From Pictodentalium vernedei (Eukaryota > Mollusca > Scaphopoda > Dentaliida > Dentaliidae), in assembly GCA_031216915.1 (NCBI GenBank), contig CM062293.1:147816285-147880284 (forward strand): 64,000 nucleotides of DNA. The letters run 5' to 3'. Shown here one piece after another: positions 10,908-22,673 of this stretch. The notes beneath the pieces are model-generated. The model had not been told where the DNA came from and did not search any database. It was given only the letters and a program-made list of their open reading frames with translations. Numbering within the stretch: position 1 is the stretch's first letter; the number at the start of each line of letters is the position of its first letter. Both the position numbers and the translations under genes were made by a program.

Positions 10908-10982
10908 AATAACCAGTGCCTGGTAAGCGCTATGTACTCAGCGGGGAGGCAAGAGTTCCCAACTCCTGGGAGGGCCATCCCC

Positions 10983-11064
10983 GTCTGGGTCATTGGTAAG
11001 TATAAAAAATATATAAATTACTATAAATTTTTTAACATTTTTATACTGTACCAATGACCCAGAC
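10983..11064. repeat. Element A internal complementary region
   Basis: GTCTGGGTCATTGGTAAGTA...ATTTTTTAAC is the complement of the outer left end. It is followed directly by ATTTTTATACTGTACCAATG, the complement of the outer right end. This joined-ends structure is diagnostic of DIRS elements, where it is thought to template completion of the circular intermediate. Confidence 0.9.
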
Positions 11065-11649
11065 ATAGCTGAATAGTAAAAAGGCTGGAGGGCCAAGGAC
11101 ATAGAGCAAAATGGAATACGCTCAATAAAATAAAATAGAGTCATCCCCTGTAGGGAAAAGAAGTAATAGGCCTTACATGTATCTTTCTTATTTATGATAA
11201 ATTAGAAAGATACAACACCTTCCAAAAATTGAGCTTCATACATCCATGTACTCTATAAATATCCAATAATCCTTATACTAATAATTTTTAAAGTAAGCCA
11301 ATAATAAAGTAAGTCTAGAGAATAGAGACTCTTATACTCCTAAAAGTGTGTGAGAATTGCATAATCATGTCCGTTGACATATGCAATATTCAAAAGCTAT
11401 ACTTTAAAAACTAAGACTTGAATGAATTTTATAAACTTAAACTTCTCACTAAACAACCATCCCAATAACAGCTCAGAATTACTAACTCCGGAGGAGGTAT
11501 CCCCTTGTTTTCATAGTAAAAACAAGTGACCCAAGGGAACACCCTCCCCCCCCCCTTTTTCTTGCCCTGGGTCAAATAGCCCAGAGCGAAGAGGGCAGCC
11601 AAACGGAGACACTGCCGAAACAGACAGCCTACCTAGCTATAGTAGCAAC

Positions 11650-13560
11650 TGTTAAGTGAATGACATTCTGAGCAGTAGATAATAGACCTAACAATAGAGG
11701 CCTCCAGAAATGGACTCGATATTTCTGAGATAAAATTCATGAATGGATGGCTGAGCGCAATGAGCAGCCTTCAAAAATCTATAATAGGAACACTATTAAT
11801 GTAAGCCCAAGAAGTAGAAGAACTCTTACTTCATGAGCCGAAATCTTAAGCACAACTGCTAAGCCAATGATATACCATAAGCAGTACGCTAGTTAATAGA
11901 ATCCATTAACAATAAAATGGAGCGTAATGTCCTTCTACTAGACATCAAAGACAGAAGAAGCTTACGCCCTTGTAATAAACAGATATCTGTTTATAAATAC
12001 CTAAACTGTACCCGGAAAGAGTAAAGGCCTATGCCCATATGAAGACGGAAGGACCTTAAAATAATAGGTTCCGGATAATAGGAGCCTAACTCTTATGCAA
12101 CAATCCAACCTAAATAGTAACGGAAGTATTGATTCCGAAACTATGAAAGTGAAAATCATCCATCGATAGTGCATGAAACTCACTGACTCTACAGTAAAAG
12201 AGAAACCAACAGAATTACTGTCTAAAAGGTCAGAATTTGAAAACTACTGTTTCCAGAGGCTCAAATGATTACTTAGCTAAATAAGAACCGAAGTTAAAAT
12301 CCGTATAGGAATTTAATCTAAAGATTCTAAGTCTATTTATCAAAAAGTTACTAACTGACTTAGATAAAGAGACAAAAGACTCAATTGTAAACTATCGTAG
12401 AGTGCATAGGTATGAGGTAACATAAACCTATAACCTAAATAACAACAGGCTGCAGTAGATCTTGTGAAACAAGTATACTAAAAAATAGCAATGAGTAGTA
12501 TGGAGGGATCAACATATGAACATAATGATCCCTACACCACGACGGAAGAGCCTCCACTTTAGTCGCATAGAATAGCGAAGAAGAGGATCTCCTATAGTAA
12601 GAAATTGCGTCCAAAGCTCGTCCAGTACAGTGCTTACAATGCAATACGGACCACACAACGGAATACATGAAGGTTGCGACCTTGCTGGTTGTGATAAAGA
12701 TGACACGATTTACCCAGTGAAAAAAGATCCTCACATAGAGGAAGATTTCACGTTAAGATCCACAGTAGACAAGAGAGTAAATTTCTCATGATCTCTGTGA
12801 AGACAGAGATGCTATCAACAGAAATGTATTGTGGTTGTTTATCTTAGCAATACCTGCTAAAACAACAGCGCCGGAGGATACGCGTATCCTATCATTCCGT
12901 CCTATAGATCAATAGAGCGTTAACAGTATTAGCTCAGAGATCTGGACAAGCCAACACATACGTCTGCAATTGATTAGCAAGCTGTGTCATAAATAAAACA
13001 TCATTGGGCGCTCCCATAGATAGCAAATCTGATTAAATACTTGTTTGTTGAGAGTCCATTCTGACAGCAACAAGCGACCCGTAAGAGAACGGGAGTGCGA
13101 TAAAACAATCAGACGACCCAGAATATGACGGACCAAAACTGAACTTGGTGTACTATAACCAACAAACGGATTCTTTCCATTAAATTGAATAACGGAAACG
13201 AAAGAGTGCCTCCCTGGTTCCGGAGATACGCCACTACTGTCGAATTAAAGGACAGGAATTTGGGCATGCGTTTCTGAATAATGTTCATGCAATGACATAA
13301 GCAAGCCTAAAAAACATTATTCCGCGGAAGTTAAACTGCTAGCTAAAAGACTGCGGAACCCAAAGACCCTGGCACTTCGAATCCGTAGGGATCAGAATAT
13401 ATCCCAATCTGTTTGACTGGCAACCGTCATAACAGCCACACTCGGGTCCGGCAACTGCGGCGGCACTCTCTGAGTCAACCACCGAAAGTTTGCCCCAGTC
13501 TGAATCTCTTGTAACACTAGATAGACAAGAGAATGTATAAATCAAGCAATTCATGGATTG
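11650..13560 (-). pseudogene. Element A: tyrosine recombinase and RNase H remnant
   Basis: It aligns base by base with the recombinase and RNase H part of element C (about 35460-37405), but many small deletions and stops break every frame. One example is the 1-bp loss in 'GTAGAAGAACTC' where C has 'GTAGAAAGAGCTC', shared with B and D. The longest remaining frames are about 60-100 codons. No recombinase or RNase H can be made from it. Confidence 0.8.
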
Positions 13561-13572
13561 CCGGAAAGTTGC
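13556..13572 (-). other. Element A: reverse-transcriptase deletion junction
   Basis: Sequence matching C up to about 37405 is joined to sequence matching C from about 38708 ('TGGATTGCCGGAAAG'). This removes about 1.3 kb with all conserved RT boxes including YLDD. B (about 26575) and D (about 62840) have the same junction. Confidence 0.8.
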
Positions 13573-16500
13573 CGTCGAAGAGAAGCTCCTCCGAGAACGA
13601 AGCGACTCTGAGAGAGTTCTTAACCTACTATCCACGCGTGGATGTAGCTAGGGCTGCATCACATCTAACCAACTCCAATCAGCCACTGAAGGGCGGAGTT
13701 ATACGTGAACAAACTACTGCCCTCAAAAGAAATTACATTGAGAATAATATCTCGTAAATCTTTTCTTGAAGACGTAATGATAACGCCTCAGTAAGGCGGA
13801 TTACGTATAATAAAGCGTCTAAGTTAAGTCTACTATACATAATGTCGTTCCCAACATTGAAATTGGAAAAGACATAAACGGCGAAAAAGAATATATGCAG
13901 TCTTTAATCACACCGTCTAGACGCATATGAACTCTCGGTATGCCCTGCTCTGCCAAAATAAACTATATGTAAAAAAGATAAAATGGCAGAAATGAGCCAC
14001 GCGGACAAGAAACTAAACTATCATGCTTAGTAGCAGGCTTGTATATATATATAAATATATAGCGTCAAAAAATAAAACACATGTTGTAATGACAATATTG
14101 GACTGCGTCGGTAAGTCAGGGACAAAGTCCCTGTACCGATCGAAAAATCCGAGTCCAATGACGCTATAAGTCTCTTATCCAAGATCGCAGCAATGAAGTC
14201 CGAAAAATAATCACTGGAAGAAATGCCAGAAGATATGAAAGGCATCTTCCGATACTACTAAAGGGAAAAACTCGAAATCTTTCGAATCCCTTTCGCCATC
14301 CTGTCGGACCCTATAAAGCGTTCGGTCGTCCGTAGCTTGATGCAACCGCGGACCGCACCGACCCAGCGCCGTCGGATAATTCCTGATTCGACCGAGAAAC
14401 CGTCAATTGCTGGGATGCTGCGAAACAACTGTGCTAACTCGGATAGCACGTCCGTCACTGAGGCCTGAGGAGCAGCGGTCTTACGATGCATTGCCGCAGG
14501 AAGCTCCGAGATCGTTACCCCGTGCATACTTCCAATATGCGAGCGAACGGAGTGTATAGGCCTCGTGTCCCTTGGCTACCGGATGGCGCGACCTATTCGC
14601 TGTGGAATCACTGAATGCCGAAACTGATCGGATACTCGAGGTCACGTAGCCAATGTGCGGTCGTGTGCCCTGCTGTGAGGATGAGGAAGCATTAAAGACA
14701 GTCTCTCGGACTGTCAATATAACGGAGCGTCCCGAGCAACGGACATATGCTCCGAATGTAAAATATCTGAACCACAACATGCGGTCCCCTATGTTGTTGG
14801 CTTCCTCCGATCTGTCCTCAATCTGCCGTCACTGGGTGAGTACTAAAGTAATTAAAGTGCTCGCATCACCCAAATCTCCTTCCTAGACCGCAACGGACGA
14901 ACCCGGCAGCCGAACCATTCGATGAATGTACGCTACACCGGGTGAGCTAGCGAATGTCACTCCGTAAGCGATAGACATATTCCATGAGCACTTATTGCCG
15001 CTAACTCTTCATTAACTATGACGACAGAGGCACACTTTTGAAAGACATCTCCATAACTCTTCGAACAAGAAACCAGAAATGCTTGGATAGCAAGCATAAA
15101 ATAATAATATATATAGCGTCGTTCAATAATTCGAAAGTTTGTGTGACATTATTGGACTATGTCGGAACTGAGGGACGATGTCCCTGAACCGAACCAAAAA
15201 TTTCTAAGTCCACCGACGCTATCAGTTTCTTATCCGGCATCGCAGCATATGTTGTTCCGAAAGGGAAAGCTTGAAATCCACCGAATCCCTTTCGGTATCC
15301 CGTCGGACCGGATGAAACTTTCGGACGTCCGTACCCGCTTCCGCGGAGCGTCCCGACCCAGCATCGTCGGATAAAATATATGCGACAGATTCAGTTGATG
15401 TTGGGATGCTGCGATAAACTGTGCTATTAAGGAAAGCAAGTCCGTTCCCGAGGCCTGTGCAGTAGCGGACTTACGATGCATTGCCGCTGGAAGCTCCGTG
15501 AACGTTGACTCCCGCACACTTCCTATGCGAACGTCCGGAGTCTGCAGGCCTCGAGTCCCCGGCTACCGCCCCAGCGCTGTCGGATAATTCTCGATCCGAC
15601 ACCGTTTCTGTCGGCTGCTGGGATGCTGCGATAAGCTGTGCTATGTGCACAAGAATGTCCGGCGTCGAGACCTGCGGAGGCGCAGTCTATCGCTGCTTCG
15701 CCGAGGGCAGCTCCGCATCAGATGGCTCCCGCATACTTTTCCTATGCGAACGTCCGGAGTCCATCGGTCTCGAATCCCTGGCTGCCGGATGGTGTGACCT
15801 GGTCGCCGAAGAATCCTTGATCGGCGAAGCTGGTAATATATCGGCGGTCACGCAGCCAAGGTGCGGTCGTGTGCGCTGACGAGAAGAGGAAGCCTTAGCA
15901 GTCTCAGCGGACTGCCTATACAACGGAGCGTCCCGAGCGACGGACGTATGCTCCGCTAACGACACATTGTACCACAACATCTGGGGCCAGATGTTGTTGA
16001 ACGAGAGAGGGGCCTCTCTCGCTTGCCGTCCGGATGGACCGGAACGAGCTATGAACCGGACTAAAAGGCTTCCTCCGTTCTCCCTCCGATCCGCCGTCAC
16101 TGGGTGTGCATTAAGTTAATTTTATAGTGCTCGCATCACCCCAAAATTCCTTCTAGACCGCAACGGACGAACCCGGCTGCCGAACCATTCGGTGAATGGA
16201 CGCTACACCGGGCGAGCTAGCGGACGTCAAAGGCCGTCGAACCTACTAGGGTCCTCTTAGGCAATTGGCGTATTACATGAGCACTTTTCCGCTAGCCCTT
16301 CATTAATTGTGACGACGGAGGCACACTGTTGGAAGACATCACAGATACATCACCCTAATCTTGATCGTCTGAAATAGAAATTGATAAAGTAGAGTGACCC
16401 TGCGGGGAAAGGACCGGAGTGTCCAAATCCCCAACAACATACCGTGACATACGCTTCCCATATTGTCATCGAAATCATACGATACAGAACAGGAGTTAAT

Positions 16501-16585
16501 GCGAGTACACTGACCACATATAGAATGATAATAAGGTCAGAGGAAGACTTCCTCTTAAAACAATTGATCAATATCCTTTCAATGT
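13570..16585 (-). pseudogene. Element A: gag remnant with internal duplication
   Basis: Homologous to the gag-like frame of C (38408-40510), but broken by stops and indels. The segment 14004-15062 is repeated as 15063 to about 16340, corresponding once to C at about 39173-40270. A further C-like patch at about 15562-15980 repeats part of the unit again. It is very unlikely to give a functional gag protein. Confidence 0.8.
14004..16340. repeat. Element A: ~1.06-kb tandem duplication within gag
   Basis: Both units start at a GACAAGAAAC/GAACAAGAAAC sequence, followed within about 60 bp by a TATATAGCGTC motif (about 14056 and 15111). Both end with the CATGAGCACTT...GACGACxGxGGCACAC block. Unit 2 holds an extra partial repeat starting at about 15562. 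Confidence 0.8.
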
Positions 16586-17476
16586 GAAAAGAAAACAAGT
16601 CCTGGTACTCGCACTAACCCCTGGCAATCAAAATACATAATAATAATATGATCCATTAATATAGAAAAAATAATTGAAATCAAAATATTTTGAAAAAATA
16701 TTTTTTCAGAACAGCCCAAGTTTCTGAAAAGTAACGTTGAGCCCCAATGGATCCCAAGCCTAAGTGTGGACAAAAATTTTAAAAATATTTTAAACAATTT
16801 ATTCAACACTTACGAACAATAATAATGTATCTAGTTATGATTAAAATAACATAAAGATATTATTATTTAGAAATCCCCCCCTCACACAGAGGGCTGTTGT
16901 AAATGTAAACAATGAGTGTAAAAACACTAAAATAAGACTCCAGGCACCCAGGCCCGAAATCAGTTACCAAAAATACACCATCTGATGCAAAACAGAGACT
17001 TCCAGGGAAGAAACTGCAGAACATCAGATGGTAGATGCAGAACACAACGCCTAACCACCCGTAGGTGAAGACGTAAACATGGGGAAAGAACAGAATTCAT
17101 TCTGTTATACAGCTAAAACTCCCAAGAAATTTTAGTAATAATAATTACAGAAACTATGCCAAAAGCATGGGAGAATAGCAAGGGGGAACTTAAAGGACAG
17201 GGAGAGAGGAAAAACACTTGAAAAAACAGTGTAACTAAATAATCAGAATGACAACAAAATGGCTGCTGCCTTGAAAATAGGTAACTTAACATAATTTCAT
17301 TAAAAAATTTTAAGTTACAGCCCTGATAATATTCTGTCACACATTCTTTTCCTCTCCTCCTTTTCTATCCTCCTTAGAATCACCATTTCACTAATATTTA
17401 TGTGTCTGGCATCATTTAAACTGAGATTTAAAAGCACAAAGATCAGTCAGATGTTAACTGATGAAGGGCCAAACTT

Positions 17477-17665
17477 AGAATAATAAATGGCGCCAATTTC
17501 GGAACGTCCTTGACACTGCACATGCGCAGTAGGGGCGAAGTGTGGAGGGCCTTTCAGGACATGTTTTCTTTAGTTTTAGATGCAAATTTTGGGGATTGGG
17601 GGGCAAAATTTGTGTTTGGCCCTATATTTTAAGAGTTAGCACCAGCTATGTCTGGGTCATTGGTA
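17477..17665 (-). repeat. Element A right inverted terminal repeat
   Basis: Complement of 10719-10907. It lies 5' of the gag remnant in element orientation. Confidence 0.85.
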
Positions 17666-17677
17666 CAGTATAAAAAT

Positions 17678-18327
17678 ATAATTTAGCATTCAACCAGTTA
17701 ATCAAACGATTTGAGAAAAGTGTCTTTCAGCGTAATTTTCATTTTAAATAATCACCTGGTGAGATTTTTATATCATTCTTTTCATGTGCTATACAAGCAC
17801 TGCATTGTTTGCATTAGTAGAGTATGGAAAGATAATTAGAGCTTCAAACTCGGAAGCTATCACATCTAAAGGCAAAAATAACAAATTGATAACATGCATA
17901 TAAAATGTTGGAAAGCAAAATGTTATAGTGCAATCAGAAAAAAAATGAATATTTTGACAAAGCTTTTAGTTGAACAAAGTTCAGTCATATGGTACTGTAA
18001 CATTGGGGGAACTGCCCTGAGCTTGGATCTCTGGTAACATAATACGTTTGTACCCCTCTCCTAGAGAACCTACCGAATTTGCCCAGATCTCCAAATGCAG
18101 ACATTGGGGCAAATATGACAAGTATGCTGGAGTGCTGGCTGACATTCATGAATTCTCATACACCTCAGACCATTTCTTGCCATTCTAATACATTAATAAA
18201 TTTGAAAGTCGCTACATCGAAGAATAGTTAAAAAAAATAATGGGACACCGAATTTCTTAATAAAAATATACCCAGAATAAAAGTAAAAATGGATGTATCA
18301 TTTCAAATGGGCAAGTCTGTTTGTTTC
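17678..18327. other. No feature recognised
   Basis: A/T-rich non-coding sequence after the right end of element A. Confidence 0.5.
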
Positions 18328-18579
18328 TTAACCCTTTACCTAACACAGTATGTAAAAAAAAATAATTAAGTTTCACATTTTTCGAAAACAAATTTCACAA
18401 TTTTTCAATGAAACCATACAAATATGGATATCATTAGAACCAGCTCAACAAGCAGGTTCTGATGATATCCATATTTGTATGATTTTATTGAGAAAATTCC
18501 GAGATATTTTAGGCTGTGGCAGGCTTATTCTGGTTGATTTTCTGGCCGTTTTTGGCCACTATGTTAGGTAAAGACCTAA
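18328..18579. mobile_element. Palindromic MITE, TTAA-type, third stem variant
   Basis: It begins TTAACCCTTTACCTAACAC and ends TATGTTAGGTAAAGACCTAAT (terminal TTAA decayed). The stem is CATACAAATATGGATATCAT and its complement around GAACCAGCTCAACAAGCAGGTTC. It shares ends but not stem with the other MITEs. Its right part contains CTGGTTGATTTTCTGGCCG, the unoccupied version of the site into which DIRS element D inserted. Confidence 0.75.
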
Positions 18580-18584
18580 TGACA

Positions 18585-18740
18585 ATTTCAACAACTGGGG
18601 TAAGTTTTGTGGCTGGAGGAAGTGGATTATCCGGGGAGAATCACCAAGTAGAGGCAAGCAACTGTCAGACTCTGCAAGTTACTAACCTGTCACAAGAAGA
18701 GTTTTCAGCAGTTGAAGGAAAGTAATAATAATAATAATAA
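18585..18740 (-). mobile_element. SINE fragment with (TAA)n
   Basis: GTGGCTGGAGGAAGTGGATT...CCGGGGAGAATCACC matches the antisense of the SINE body at 21735-21770. It is followed by (AATAAT)n at about 18724-18740. Only the 3' half is present. Confidence 0.6.
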
Positions 18741-19330
18741 CACTTTGGCCGGCTGCTGATTTGTCACGATTCTCAGATGAGAAGGCCTTGGTTACCCCTG
18801 TACTCTCAACTGACTCCTTATTCCAACGCTTCTTCTCTCCTTCAACACTCAGAGACGAACTGCTTGATGACATCCCTTGCCCCATTCTTCCCAATCTCTT
18901 CGATTAGCATATTAACCCTCTCCTTTGAGTCTCCCACATGTCCTTCATTCTCCCATCCCACTTCCCCATTATACTTCCAGTGAATCTTATTCTTCCAGAC
19001 TGGTATTTGGGCATTCTAGAAGAAAGTGTTCCAGGGTCTCCACCATGCCCAAATTACACAACTGGCACTCCTTTTCACTGTTCTTCCCAATTTTTCCCCT
19101 CAGCTCCAGGGACCATGTCCTCAGATTGAACAACAGTGACCCCCCCCCCCCCCCCCCAAAGGTGCCATCAAGGTACTATTCAAAACCAGGCTTCTCTTTA
19201 TCACGCAGGCCACCCAAAGACCTCTTTGATTTGACCCCCTCTCACCAATTACGGTTACCATCCTCCATGACCCTTTCTCTGATGATTTTGCAATACATCT
19301 TAGCACATGGCACCGATGCCACCCCCCTCC
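18741..19330 (-). pseudogene. LINE reverse-transcriptase C-terminal fragment
   Basis: The minus strand at 19067-19011 reads CQLC...ETLEHFLLEC, the zinc-knuckle pattern (C-x2-C ... H-x4-C) that follows the RT domain in many Jockey/CR1/R2-like LINEs. Upstream in the same frame is a LR-W-LE-LRGKIGK-like stretch. An 18-base C run at 19140-19157 interrupts the coding sequence, and neither an endonuclease nor RT boxes are present. A truncated, dead LINE copy is the best reading; the clade cannot be assigned. Confidence 0.65.
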
Positions 19331-19934
19331 CCCACCCACCCAATCGAGAAATGACAACATGCATTTTATATTGAACAATACATCTCATTTCTACCCTATA
19401 TATGTTACCAAAAAACAGTTGGGTTAAAACTTAACACAAATCAACTGTGTTGAGTGAACAGTAACCCAATTGGATTCATATTCATTCAACCCAGTTGATT
19501 TTTATCCAACCTAATTTTAGAGTGTGGGTGATAAGAGTAACGTAGATACTAACAATGTTACAAAAATAGTCCCACCAAGCACCAAATACCCCAAGCCTAC
19601 CACTATGTATGATGTCAAATGTGTTCTGTGATGCAGTGAATTCATTTGTTTACTTACTTCAGTAATGTGCATGTGCATAAAGTTGAAGACTGCTTTGCAA
19701 ACCAAGAACAAGCTGTTAGCATTTTTCAGCGAAAGTCTCATATGAAGCTAACATAAAAAGCAAAATGCGAAATGTGACTTGTAAAAAGCGAAATATCTGA
19801 GCACAATGTGAAACACTCCTGCATTACTCCGAAAGCAGCAGCGATTGTCGAAATGGATAAGGATTCTTTCTGAAAAGGTGATTTGTGAGGGCGGGGGTTG
19901 TATAAATTTCATACACATGAAGTAATAACAATTT
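19331..19934. other. No feature recognised
   Basis: Non-coding; only short frames and no repeat ends are visible. Confidence 0.5.
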
Positions 19935-20172
19935 TTAACCCTTTGAACAATGAAAGTATCTTCCATGTCAGTTCAATGGCAGAAATTGAAGAGTCCATAT
20001 TCAGTATTTGGGGGTAGACCAATTAATATTTTCAATGTGCAGCCCTAAGCCTGCACATTGAAAATATTAATTGGTCTACCTTACACATTCACTTAACGGC
20101 CTCCTACATAATGCAATTATGAAGTATAATGTTCCTTGGCCAGAAAAGTGGCCTCTCAGATTTAAAGGTTAA
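19935..20172. mobile_element. Palindromic MITE, TTAA-type, stem type 3
   Basis: It begins TTAACCCTTTGAACAATG and ends CAGATTTAAAGGTTAA. The core TTTTCAATGTGCAGCCC...GCCTGCACATTGAAAA matches the copies at 2131 and 3381. Confidence 0.75.
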
Positions 20173-20539
20173 TGATCTGAGAAGCTGTGCTGTGCGCCAC
20201 GCCACTCCACAGCAAACCTCTGTATAATAATATATGCTATGTTGTTAAAAGAAAATTGTCATCTACTGAAACATGTATACTTAGTTGAGTTTCACTTATC
20301 TAAAACATCCTTAATAGAGTGCATTTGTATGGAAGGACCAGGATTTTGGGGGGCACAAAAAGCAAGACACTAGACACCTCTCTTTTTTCTGGCGGTAAAA
20401 TTCAAGCCCACAAAATAGCACTAACCGCACTGCAAATAATGTTGGTCAGAAAGCCTCATATGTTTGAAAAAAGATTCCTCTGTAAGCCTTTATAGTGGTG
20501 CATAAATAGATATGTCTAGGGATGTATTGGTGACATGCC
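20173..20539. other. No feature recognised
   Basis: Non-coding sequence between two MITEs. Confidence 0.5.
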
Positions 20540-20836
20540 ATTCAACTCGTTACCTGACATATCTGTCCAATGAGCTGTAAAACAGTTTTTGATTATTTCT
20601 CATTGATTATCTTGTCATCTCCCATGACCCATTAGGACCATACACACAATTGCTAATTCAAAGTTGTTTTTTTTACTATTTGAGCTTACAAAACATACCA
20701 TGTTACTCCTCACCAGAACGATCCTAACTGTGAGAGACCATAAGTTATGTTCTGGAAGCAAGAAATTAAAATGTTATGTAATTTGTTAAAATAACATCAG
20801 GTGTCATCTTCTGGTCATGTTGGGTAAAAGTTTAAA
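20540..20836. mobile_element. Degenerate palindromic MITE, stem type 2
   Basis: ATTCAACTCGTTACCTGACAT at the left, GTTGGGTAAAAGTTTAAA at the right, and a decayed core (AACATACCATGTTACTCCTC ... GAGAGACCATAAGTTATGTT). Confidence 0.55.
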
Positions 20837-20879
20837 AAACAGATCTATACTGATCTAGACCCCATTTTTTGTTCGTGAG

Positions 20880-21088
20880 TTGACCCTTTCCAACATTTAT
20901 ATATACATTTTTTCGTTAAAAAAAACATTAAAATTTGATGACTGGATGACAAAATACGCAACAAATAGGGCTGTAGGATTAGATTATTACTGAATCTCCC
21001 TATGAATACAAAATAGATTTGCCCACTTTGCTGTAAATTATATTCATTTGGGCGATACCATTCAGGAGCTTAGTGTTGGAAGGGTTAA
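20880..21088. mobile_element. TTAA-type MITE, separate family
   Basis: The ends TTGACCCTTTCCAACATT and AGTGTTGGAAGGGTTAA are inverted repeats. The interior is not a long palindrome, unlike the other families. Confidence 0.55.
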
Positions 21089-21119
21089 AGGAGTTATAGA
21101 TGATGAGAAGTTCAAATTT

Positions 21120-21275
21120 TGATCAGGACATTGCCACAGGGATGGGGTGGGGTAGTGGTGTACAAATGTTATACCACACATGAAGGCAGGATGGGGGAGG
21201 GGTGTATAAATGTTATAATAATGAAGGGAGGGTGGGGGAGGGGTGTATAAATGTTATAATAAACATTCCCTCACC
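21120..21275. repeat. Short tandem repeat, ~55-bp units
   Basis: 'GGGGAGGGGTGTATAAATG' and 'TTATAATAATGAAGG/TTATAATAAACATTC' recur about three times. The RNA and protein potential is trivial. Confidence 0.6.
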
Positions 21276-21644
21276 CACCCTGCATCATTCTTTAAATTTA
21301 CAACAGTTGGAAATTCATAGCCCTCAGCTGAAAAATGTTGGAAATTTCAGAGTGGGCGCTATTGGAAAAGTTCCAGACACGACTAGAATTTGGCCAAAAT
21401 ATGAACTTTTCAGACTGAAAAATAGTGAAAATATTTGAGCTTTATTCTTGAGTGAGATAAACCAACTTAAAAACTTCATATTCTATGGATGCGCTTCATA
21501 TTATATTTGACATGAAGTTATTTTCTGTGTAGATTTGCCTTGTTACAATTTATGGGAGAATGCCTGTAGGCACTCTCCTATAAATTGTAACAGGCAAAGA
21601 CATGTGAACAAATTTTGATGACCGTGAATAAGGTAGCATTTGCC
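21276..21644. other. Non-coding, with one perfect palindrome core
   Basis: TTGTTACAATTTATGGGAGA...TCTCCTATAAATTGTAACA at about 21540-21594 is a hairpin like the core of the element at 10530-10575. The outer ends are not recognisable. Confidence 0.5.
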
Positions 21645-22042
21645 AGTTAAAACATTATATTTATTTATTTATTGGTGTTTAAGGTCACATACTTATGCAC
21701 AATGGCTAATCGTGACCGTGACAGTTTTACGGGTGGAGGAAGCCGGAGTACCTGGAGAGAACCACCGAGCAACGACGAGCAGCTGTCAGCTCCCCAACAA
21801 CGTAACTCTGAACTCTGCACCGCAGCACAGGCAGGGTTAGATTGGTTGAAGACATGCGCACCATCAACGTGCAGTACGCCTCAGTACACAGCGTCATCGT
21901 GCCCCCATGTAGGCAATCGGGGTGAAGTGTCTTGCCCAAGGACACAACGCGGTTGCCGCAGGTGGGATTCGAACCGAGGACCTCTCGGCTTGCAGCCTGC
22001 ACCTCTACTAACTGAGCCACCGCACCCCCAGTTAAAACATTA
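21645..22042 (-). mobile_element. Full-length tRNA-derived SINE with 13-bp target duplication
   Basis: On the minus strand it begins with a tRNA-like head: box-A-like GTGGCTCAGTTAGTAGAGG and box-B GGTTCGAATCC. The body carries CCTTGGGCAAGACACTTCAC and TCCAGGTACTCCGGCTTCC, the latter resembling the conserved V-type SINE core. It ends TTAAACACCAATAAATAAAT. The 13-bp duplication AGTTAAAACATTA flanks it at 21645-21657 and 22030-22042, so the element itself is 21658-22029. Internal RNA polymerase III transcription is expected from boxes A and B. No tRNA can be made. Confidence 0.9.
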
Positions 22043-22673
22043 ATCAGAACATTTTGACTCAATGGGGTAGGGTTGTGATAATGGAATTTACCACTTGTTG
22101 AAAATTAGGTAGTGGTCGCAGGGGGTATAATTGTAAATGTATAGGTGGATCCCTCATCCTTGACCCCTTAGCAACGTCCCTGATTTTGACAAAACAAGAT
22201 TGAAACCTACAGGAAGAAAAGTAAATGACTTTTAGGTTACTATTTCTATTCACTGCTGGAACTCTTCTGAGCAGTTGTTCAGGTCTGCAACTCGTAGGGG
22301 ATAATTAGACTGAAGGAGTAAGTTCAAGGGAGAGTAAGATCACGAATCCACAGCTTACGGTCTGAGAGTCCACCTAGAACAACTATATACACTATACATG
22401 TATCATCGAGGAAAGTGCTATGGATATCTATGTTAATTCACAAATCTTTTTTTCCCATTTTGATCTATGGCATAAAAATGTGTCCTTAAAATCAAGCATT
22501 TCATAGAATAAAACACTACCCACTGGCTGACTCCACCCAAATACTACTGTTCTGTTATGAGATGCCCTGAGAGAAGCTTATATACAGATGACATTTTTAG
22601 AACAATGCAGTTTTTCTATACTGTGGAGCATGCATGAATGTTTTACTGTCTCGACTACATTTTTAAGAAATTG
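22043..22673 (-). other. Putative 3' UTR or intergenic sequence after the host gene
   Basis: It follows the TGA at 22674 of the minus-strand host gene. No convincing minus-strand AATAAA was found before the SINE, so the transcript end cannot be placed. Confidence 0.35.

Larger units (their letters stand above)
10681..17677 (-). mobile_element. DIRS-type element A (non-autonomous derivative)
   Basis: The left (3') end is GTTAAAAAATTTATAG and the right (5') end is GTACAGTATAAAAAT. Inverted terminal repeats are at about 10719-10907 and 17477-17665, with the internal complementary region at 10983-11064. The interior aligns with intact element C, but the reverse-transcriptase core is absent (junction near 13560), gag is tandemly duplicated (14004-15062, then 15063 to about 16340), and reading frames are broken. 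Flanks are ...GATTGAAAA and ATAATTTAGC, with no ordinary target duplication, as expected for tyrosine-recombinase integration. It is nearly identical to D over the ~4 kb that can be compared. Confidence 0.9.

Noticed and set aside
10681-17677. Element A as an LTR retrotransposon (Gypsy-like)
   Set aside because: Terminal repeats are inverted, an internal complementary region is present, no integrase or protease was seen, and the related intact copy has a tyrosine recombinase.
18741-19330. A functional LINE
   Set aside because: Only the post-RT zinc-knuckle region is present, interrupted by poly-C; no RT or endonuclease boxes.
21950-22029. Possible tRNA gene on the minus strand (boxes A and B)
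   Set aside because: No acceptor stem or complete cloverleaf; it is the head of a SINE with a target duplication.
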